From contig JAAYAY010000324.1 of NCBI GenBank assembly GCA_012719125.1, positions 47,196 through 111,195 on the forward strand: 64,000 nt of DNA, read 5' to 3'. Shown piece by piece: positions 58,989-64,000 of this stretch (position 1 is its first letter; every line of letters begins with the position of its first letter). The notes under the pieces are model-generated. The model did no database searches and was not told the origin of the DNA. It saw only the letters and a list, made by a program, of their open reading frames with translations. A program made the position numbers and the translations under genes. The stretch comes from Planctomycetaceae bacterium. GTDB lineage: Bacteria; Planctomycetota; Planctomycetia; Pirellulales; Thermoguttaceae.

Positions 58989-60398
58989 ATGGCCGGCAAT
59001 CGCCTATCTCGAGCTCTGTTCTTCTGGCCGGGGGCCCTGCTGATTCAGTTCGCGCAGTGGCTCCTCGTCTTGTCGGAGACCAGGGGCGGACGCTGCACGC
59101 TCCGACCGTTGTTTCGTGTCTTCTGCCGCTTCGCCCTCTACGCCCGGCCGTACGTCGTCGACGGACGACGGACGAACGACGTGGTGACACCCCTGCAACT
59201 CGACGAGTTGATCGGCCGTCAGCGGTTGATTGCCGCCATTCCGTGCGCATGCCGAGCGGGCCGGCCGGCGTGCAAGATCCCTCATCACGGCGACCACGAT
59301 CCGGACGTCTGCCTTTCTTTCGGCCTTGCGGCAGTTGTTCAGATCGGTAGCGGGCTCGGCAAGCGTCTCTCGCCCGATCAGGCCAGGGATCTCTGCCGGC
59401 GAGGTTCGCAGTCCGGCCTGATCCACCACGCGATCTACAGCTTCGGCTCGCTTTTCGAGGTGTGCAACTGCTGTGCAGCCACGTGTTCCGTCGTGCGGGC
59501 CTACAGGGCCGGCGTACGCGAGGCCGTGCGACCGTCGCCGGTCCGGGCCGTCCGCGGACCGCAGTGCGACGGTTGCCGGGATCGGGATTCCCGCGTGTGT
59601 GAAGAGGTCTGCCCCTACGGGCTGCACCCTTCGTCGCCGGACTGTCTCGGCTGCGGGTACTGTGTGGAGCAGTGTCCGCGAGGGGCGGTTGGGATGGTCC
59701 TACGAGAACCGGCTGTCAAACAGGACGCAGTCTCGCTCCCCGGAAGATTCGTCATCGCCGCCAAACGCGGCTTTCAGTTCTCGCTCCGCGATCTCATGAT
59801 CCTTATCGCCGCCGTCGCCTGCGTCTTCGGTGGATTCTCGATTTATGGCGTTACCGGCGTCTCAGTCGTCATGCTCGTTCTCGGCTGCTGTTTCATTCGT
59901 CGAGGCGATCTTGCCTCTCAACCGTGGATGTTCTCCAGTGGTGTTGCCTTGACGGGCTTTTCCATCGTCGTTCTCCTATTGTTGCTGGCGGGATGGCTGT
60001 TCTTGGGCATCGGTCCAATACTGCCTCGAAACGCGTGGCCCTGTGAACTGTGGCGAATGGCTAAGATCGCCGGAGGAGGCACGGCCGACGTCAGAGCTGC
60101 GCAGAGCGGCCGCGGTCTCCTCGATCACGAATACGCATGGAGGCTGTCGATTGCCCCCGACAAACTCGGCACGATCATTGCGGAGTACGGGATGACGTCC
60201 GTTCGTACAGAGGACGTTCCCGCGGCATTCCGGCGGCAGTTTCCGCCGTGGTGGCGGCCGTGGCATAGGAGAGGCAACCGCTATCTGTCAACACCCGACT
60301 TCCCCGGAGATTCGAGAGGTCCGGACGGATACCACTTCTTGGCGATGTACGATCGAGACAGGGAACGACTATATGTATGGCACAAGGACAACTTCTAG
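58989..60398 (+). CDS. Ferredoxin-type protein fused to membrane domain
   Basis: A 469-residue protein. The N-terminal half has a conserved Cys-rich part (IPCACRAGRPACKIPHHGDH, FEVCNCCAATCSV) and two 4Fe-4S motifs: CDGCRDRDSRVCEEVCPYG near 192 and CLGCGYCVEQCPRG near 222. A membrane domain with four or so helices follows, starting FQFSLRDLMILIAAVACVFGG, a planctomycete-type segment. The C-terminus is a soluble tail with DGYHFLAMYDR. Electron transfer at the membrane is inferred. ATG at 58989 is one choice; the frame is open upstream. Confidence 0.75.
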   Translation: MAGNRLSRALFFWPGALLIQFAQWLLVLSETRGGRCTLRPLFRVFCRFALYARPYVVDGRRTNDVVTPLQLDELIGRQRLIAAIPCACRAGRPACKIPHHGDHDPDVCLSFGLAAVVQIGSGLGKRLSPDQARDLCRRGSQSGLIHHAIYSFGSLFEVCNCCAATCSVVRAYRAGVREAVRPSPVRAVRGPQCDGCRDRDSRVCEEVCPYGLHPSSPDCLGCGYCVEQCPRGAVGMVLREPAVKQDAVSLPGRFVIAAKRGFQFSLRDLMILIAAVACVFGGFSIYGVTGVSVVMLVLGCCFIRRGDLASQPWMFSSGVALTGFSIVVLLLLLAGWLFLGIGPILPRNAWPCELWRMAKIAGGGTADVRAAQSGRGLLDHEYAWRLSIAPDKLGTIIAEYGMTSVRTEDVPAAFRRQFPPWWRPWHRRGNRYLSTPDFPGDSRGPDGYHFLAMYDRDRERLYVWHKDNF

Positions 60399-60631
60399 TG
60401 CTCTGTCATTCTTGGGGATTCGGATCCCGTTCGATCGCACAGGATACCGGGCGGACTTCGGCCGTCGGCTGGGGGCACGCTGACTCGCGACCAACTGCCA
60501 AATCAAAATCAGAATCCGACAGAGAACCGGATTCCTGCATGACGCGGGGGACAACACCAGCTTAGCTCCGCTCGGCTCGCGTGAGCTACACTTCCAATAC
60601 TAAGGACCATCGAATCGATAACCGTCGTATT

Positions 60632-60665
60632 GTCGCCTTTCGCTTCGCGAAAGCAGCGTCACTTT
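60632..60665. repeat. GTCGCC hairpin repeat, half copy
   Basis: The left half of the repeat at 888-939 is present (GTCGCCTTTCGCTTCGCG then AAAGCAGCGTCACTTT), after which similarity ends. It is a truncated or diverged third copy. Confidence 0.7.
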
Positions 60666-60702
60666 GGTGCAGTCTGAGAACCTGAACCCGTTGCAGTGCA
60701 GT

Positions 60703-60770
60703 CGTTTAACGCCCAGCCGAAGGCGCCGGCCGCACTAAGGAAGCCGGCGCCTGCGGCTGGGCGTTAAACG
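60703..60770. repeat. 28-bp-arm hairpin
   Basis: Arms at 60703-60730 and 60743-60770 are inverted with 27 of 28 matches and a 12-base loop. The core is CGTTTAACGCCCAGCCG. This is far stronger than a terminator and resembles non-autonomous hairpin elements. Confidence 0.75.
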
Positions 60771-61053
60771 AGCAACCCTCAGGAAGTTGCGATTACTAGC
60801 GACTGCTCCAAGTGGCGCTGTCCAACTAGACGCGTCCGCTTGTACATGTTCCAAGTGTCGAAAACCGCCATGAACGAACTAGTCGTTGTCAACGACGCCT
60901 GCCGTCGCTGCGGTGCCGGACTTCTCGATTCCGACAATTTATACCCCTGGCCGTCGCTTGGTATTTCCTCGAGGTGGCCGTGCGCCCGGTCGTAGAGGTG
61001 CTTGGCGGATGAGGCGGGTCCGGGATTCGGCCGGATCGCGACTCATTATCGAG

Positions 61054-61704
61054 TTACAGATTCATCACTTCGGTGAGCGATTTGGCAGCGGTTTCAGGAT
61101 CGGAAGCCACAGAAAGAACGAGGATCACCGCCAGCACGACGCCAGCGCTGAGCAGACTCACACCCTTCGGGTTGCGGGAGACCTCGAGTCGGCGAAGCGA
61201 GTTCTCAAGAGCCCCCTCGAGTCGAAGCCAGCCTTGTGGGTTCTGAACACCGCCGGCCGACACCAGAGAGACGTTTCGGAACGTCGACGAGTACTCCAGG
61301 TAGAGCTGCACTCCCAGGCTGGGAACTACCAGGCAATCGCCCGCCCAGCGCGCGTCGGAGTCCAAGTCGATGGCCAAATCGGCCAGCACCGGACGGAGTT
61401 CGTCGCGGGAAATGTTGTAGATCACCAACCGCGGCCGAAGAAACAGAAGAACCGCCGAGAGCAGGGCGAAGTACAAGCCGATCAACAGGGGCCAGACGAT
61501 CGGTCCGAACCGGATCGAGGCGGCAACCGGCATGAGCAACTCGATGGGGCCGACCAGCACCAACCCCGAGACGGCTACCCCGAGCACGGCCGTGTCGCGG
61601 CTCCCCGACACACAGAATGGCCGGCGGAACAGATTCAGCGCACCTATCAGGAGGAGATAGACCGCCACGGGGCCCAAGGCCACACAAAGTCGAAACGGGT
61701 CCAT
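61054..61704 (-). CDS. Hypothetical membrane protein
   Basis: A 216-residue protein with three or four N-terminal hydrophobic segments (LCVALGPVAVYLLLIGALNL, VLGVAVSGLVLVGPIELLM, WPLLIGLYFALLSAVLLFL), a soluble middle part and a C-terminal helix (VSLLSAGVVLAVILVLSVA). No family recognised. GGGAGCG lies about 8 bases before the ATG at 61704. Confidence 0.7.
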   Translation of the reverse strand: MDPFRLCVALGPVAVYLLLIGALNLFRRPFCVSGSRDTAVLGVAVSGLVLVGPIELLMPVAASIRFGPIVWPLLIGLYFALLSAVLLFLRPRLVIYNISRDELRPVLADLAIDLDSDARWAGDCLVVPSLGVQLYLEYSSTFRNVSLVSAGGVQNPQGWLRLEGALENSLRRLEVSRNPKGVSLLSAGVVLAVILVLSVASDPETAAKSLTEVMNL

Positions 61705-61894
61705 TGGCGAGACGCTCCCACGGAAATGAACTGCCCCCACAGACGGTAGGACGAGGAGAGCACAACCCCAATTCTATGGGAACCGCCCACGGCCGAAAAG
61801 CCCTGCAATCCCCTGAACTACCGTAACAGATTCCCCATTCCTTCCAGACTGCGCCGAGGCAACAGAAAAGACAACGCAGGAATCGCTCTTCCGC

Positions 61895-62377
61895 TCAACG
61901 TCTTTTGTCGCGATCATTGGATTCTGGTCCACTCTTGTCTCCAAAGTGGCCGGGAGATTGGCTCGGGTGTTCTTCTCGGAAACGCCGAAGTTGGGCCTCG
62001 ATCCGATCCCGTTCCGAGTCGGTCTTTCGCCGTTGAATCCCGTAGTGGATGCGAGTCGCAATCATATCGGCCAAGGCGAGGAGGCCCATCCACAGCACCA
62101 GGAGAATGACGCCCGTCCAGTAGAAAATGGTCACCAGGCTCGGCTCATCCGGAGGGAAGAGTCGGCCGGCAAGGACTGCAACTCCCACGAATCCGAGCAT
62201 CGTGCTGGTTTGCATTCGCCGCCGGTATCGCCTTCGCAGATGGTCGCGTTCCCACGGCGGCAGGCTGGAATCCGCGTCGACCTCCTGCCAATGTTCCCAG
62301 TGAACGCGGACCAACCACAGTGCCAGAGCGACCAGGGCCACGCAGATCGCCAGCGACATCCAGAAATCGGCGTCCAT
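61895..62377 (-). CDS. Hypothetical small membrane protein
   Basis: A 160-residue protein with an N-terminal helix (MSLAICVALVALALWLVRV), two central helices (LGFVGVAVLAGRLFP and LVTIFYWTGVILLVLWMGLL) and a charged C-terminal tail. ATG at 62377 is used; a GTG three codons upstream is possible. No family recognised. Confidence 0.65.
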   Translation of the reverse strand: MDADFWMSLAICVALVALALWLVRVHWEHWQEVDADSSLPPWERDHLRRRYRRRMQTSTMLGFVGVAVLAGRLFPPDEPSLVTIFYWTGVILLVLWMGLLALADMIATRIHYGIQRRKTDSERDRIEAQLRRFREEHPSQSPGHFGDKSGPESNDRDKRR

Positions 62378-62416
62378 GGGAGCCACCCGAGGTGAAGGGT
62401 TGAGGTTGACGAGGAA

Positions 62417-62575
62417 TCAGTTGTTTTCTGCTGCAGGTTTGGCCGTCTTGAGCCATTCTCGCACGACCCAGCCGACCTTGGCTAGACTGAGAATCCAGTC
62501 GATGCGATCGTTGCCCGCGACTCCTCCCTCGGTGATTGCGTCGACCGCGTCCGACTCGGTCAAGAACCGTTCCAT
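62417..62575 (-). CDS. Small hypothetical protein, 52 residues
   Basis: A short frame too small for routine detection: MERFLTESDAVDAITEGGVA followed by a helix DWILSLAKVGWVVREWLKT and a Pro/Ala end. It lies just upstream of the 160-residue membrane protein gene and on its strand, 39 bases apart. No strong ribosome site, so it may or may not be translated. Confidence 0.45.
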   Translation of the reverse strand: MERFLTESDAVDAITEGGVAGNDRIDWILSLAKVGWVVREWLKTAKPAAENN

Positions 62576-62639
62576 GCGAGGATCGCAGTGAGCGGGGATG
62601 TCCTATCACGCGGAGTAGCTGCACCTGGGGAACGGGTTT

Positions 62640-62750
62640 TTATTCCCCCCATCCGTCGGGGCTGGTTGACATTCGCCGTTCGCCGAAGAGAAAGGCGATT
62701 AAGGCAAACAGTCCCACACTGATCAGGGGCATTCGACGCCGAAATCTCAT
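62640..62750 (-). CDS. Possible small membrane peptide, 36 residues
   Basis: MRFRRRMPLISVGLFALIAF and a short tail ending PDGWGE. A basic start and one hydrophobic segment give a plausible single-pass peptide, and GAGGGG lies 4 bases upstream. It is too short to be sure. Confidence 0.35.
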   Translation of the reverse strand: MRFRRRMPLISVGLFALIAFLFGERRMSTSPDGWGE

Positions 62751-62832
62751 GTTGCCCCTCTCTGGGAAAAGGACTACGATCCGACCCTGACACGTGGTCG
62801 ACCCGGTGGCTCCAGGAAGGAGGAATGAACTC

Positions 62833-63435
62833 ATGTTCGACGTGGCGACAATCACCGGACTTCATCGTACCACCGTTCGACGCTGGCATCAGCAGGAGAT
62901 CGACGTTCCGTACGAAGGGTTTCTGGGACTGGTGTGCCGGCAGCATGAGCAGAACTTCCGGCTCTGGCACGAGGAAGACATCGCTCGCAGCCCGGACGTG
63001 GGCGACGCCAGGATTGCCGAGGTGAAACGGGCGATCGACGGCTACAACCAGCGTCGCAACGACTTGATCGAGCAGGTGGACGACGCGCTGATCGCGATCC
63101 TGGCGGAGTCGGGCAGCCGTCCGGCCGCGGACGCTCGCCAGCACACGGAGACGCCGGGCAGTGCGATCGACCGGCTGTCGATCATGTCGCTCCGGATGTA
63201 TCACATGCAGGAGCAGATCGACCGCCAGGATGTCGACGAGAGCCATCGCGAAAAAGCCCGGGCAAAACTGCGGCTCTGCCAGGAGCAGTACGCGGACCTG
63301 TCCCGCTCGCTGGAACTCCTCTGGGCCGATCTGCTTGCCGGCCGGGCAAGACTCAAGGTCTACCGCCGGTTGAAGATGTACAACGATCCGTCGTTGAATC
63401 CCTACCTGTACGCGGCGAAGAAATCGGCCGCCTGA
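62833..63435 (+). CDS. DUF4254-containing protein
   Basis: A 200-residue helical protein of the DUF4254 family: TGLHRTTVRRWHQQEID, the block LVCRQHEQNFRLWHEEDIAR then SPDVGDARIAEVKRAIDGYN, and SIMSLRMYHMQEQID. The family lacks a known role. AGGAGG lies 9 bases before the ATG at 62833, which decides the start over an in-frame upstream ATG. Proteins of this family often lie near glycosyltransferase genes; the nearest here is 5 kb away. Confidence 0.85.
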   Translation: MFDVATITGLHRTTVRRWHQQEIDVPYEGFLGLVCRQHEQNFRLWHEEDIARSPDVGDARIAEVKRAIDGYNQRRNDLIEQVDDALIAILAESGSRPAADARQHTETPGSAIDRLSIMSLRMYHMQEQIDRQDVDESHREKARAKLRLCQEQYADLSRSLELLWADLLAGRARLKVYRRLKMYNDPSLNPYLYAAKKSAA

Positions 63436-63527
63436 TCGCCATGCCAACCCGAAGGGTAAGCGAGGAGAGGCGCCCTTCCATCCCTCCCGCCGCGCGGCAG
63501 CGAATCAGCACCCCCAAGAAACAAAAA

Positions 63528-63559
63528 GCGGCGGCTCAATTGCGGGATTGAGCCGCCGC
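63528..63559 (-). terminator. Rho-independent terminator
   Basis: GCGGCGGCTCAA (63528-63539) pairs with TTGAGCCGCCGC (63548-63559) around an 8-base loop. On the minus strand the stem is followed by TTTTTGT, the classic terminator shape, placed 63 bases after the stop of the YTV gene. Confidence 0.9.
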
Positions 63560-63622
63560 ATCGTTCTCTAACCAGGCCTGTCGATCGCTCGGTGCGAAGG
63601 AGAGGCGGTCGATTTTCAGGCC

Positions 63623-64000
63623 TTAGGCCTTCTTCTCAGGAGCTGGTGCAGGCGTCGGAGCAGCTTCTTCAACGGCGGGCTCGGTCGAAACGTCGCAGCC
63701 GCAACCGGAATCGCAACCGGTGCTTCCGCAAGAGCCGCACGGATCGCAGCATACCGGAACCGGGCAGCAGACCGTGACCGGGACCTGCTTGCAGATCACG
63801 CGGGGCACGCATCGGGTGACCGTGTACGGGACCTTCTTCGGGACCATCCGCACGCAGTTGACCGTCTTCGTGTACTCGACGGGCTTGCAGACCGTGTAGG
63901 GAACCTGCTTCACGCACTTCTCGGCAACCATCCGGCAGACGCGGTAGCAGACTTCCTTTTCACAGGTCTCGGGCACCATCTTGCAGACCTTGTAGGTGCA
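63623..64000 (-). CDS. Cysteine-rich YTV-type cell-wall protein, 5' end outside window
   Basis: The minus-strand frame is open to the window edge. Visible are repeated Cys/Val units with the YTV motif: VPYTVCKPVEYTKTV, VPYTVTRCVPRVICKQV, PVTVCCPVPVCCDPCG, and a Cys/Gly-rich stretch before a Pro/Ala/Glu tail. This is the hallmark of the cysteine-rich YTV proteins described from planctomycete cell walls. The real start lies beyond 64000. A terminator follows the gene. Confidence 0.85.
   Translation of the reverse strand, partial: CTYKVCKMVPETCEKEVCYRVCRMVAEKCVKQVPYTVCKPVEYTKTVNCVRMVPKKVPYTVTRCVPRVICKQVPVTVCCPVPVCCDPCGSCGSTGCDSGCGCDVSTEPAVEEAAPTPAPAPEKKA

Larger units (their letters stand above)
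60399..61053. other. Intergenic region with two repeats
   Basis: About 650 bases between convergent genes. It carries the half GTCGCC repeat at 60632-60665 and a 28-base-arm hairpin at 60703-60770. No gene is supported. Confidence 0.5.

Noticed and set aside
62560..63447. 295-residue minus-strand frame opposite the DUF4254 gene
   Set aside because: The plus frame has DUF4254 motifs and a strong ribosome site; the antisense frame has neither.

Overview
The window is a GC-rich bacterial chromosome segment, most likely from a planctomycete of the Pirellulales type. The main indications are a cysteine-rich 'YTV' cell-wall protein at the right edge, a secreted protein ending in an SHD1 domain, a PmoA/DUF6807 protein, two adjacent non-identical ClpP genes behind trigger factor, small secreted proteins of planctomycete character, and a recurrent GTCGCCTTTCGC hairpin repeat. 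The assignment is inferred from gene content; no rRNA is present.

Left core region (1-23.3 kb). Mostly housekeeping and hypothetical genes, many on the minus strand: a partial lipoprotein, a LOG-family protein, prepilin peptidase, a coiled-coil lipoprotein, clpP/clpP and trigger factor followed by tRNA-Gly(GCC), an FHA protein, fliM, proA, a DUF6807 protein, larC, a DUF255 thioredoxin-like protein, panB, a TacA/TacT-type toxin-antitoxin pair whose stop codon overlaps the start of a tRNA-dihydrouridine synthase gene, and a COG2509 flavoprotein.

Accessory island (about 23.4-47.96 kb). Its right end is a large serine recombinase whose last codons lie inside tRNA-Asn(GTT). The island is less GC-rich to the eye. 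It holds a three-gene cassette with a PD-(D/E)XK-like protein, a complete three-gene HipBST system, a decayed DUF433/DUF5615/GNAT toxin-antitoxin remnant, a DUF927-like ATPase, and a two-gene kinase-helicase plus PLD-nuclease operon matching Mokosh type I anti-phage defence. It also holds a beta-CASP metallo-hydrolase next to a cysteine phosphatase, truncated integrase, IS66 and DNA-ligase fragments, a second PD-(D/E)XK-like protein divergent from a winged-helix regulator across an inverted repeat, and a resolvase-like protein. It reads as a defence island built by repeated insertion and decay.

Right core region (48-64 kb). An RsbW/STAS partner-switch pair, small secreted or membrane proteins, a CheY-like receiver, a three-part MFS/acyltransferase/acyl-ACP synthetase fusion, a family-2 glycosyltransferase, the Cys-Pro repeat SHD1 protein, a ferredoxin-membrane fusion, small membrane proteins, a DUF4254 protein and the partial YTV protein. 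Several intergenic regions carry long hairpins that look like dispersed non-autonomous repeats.
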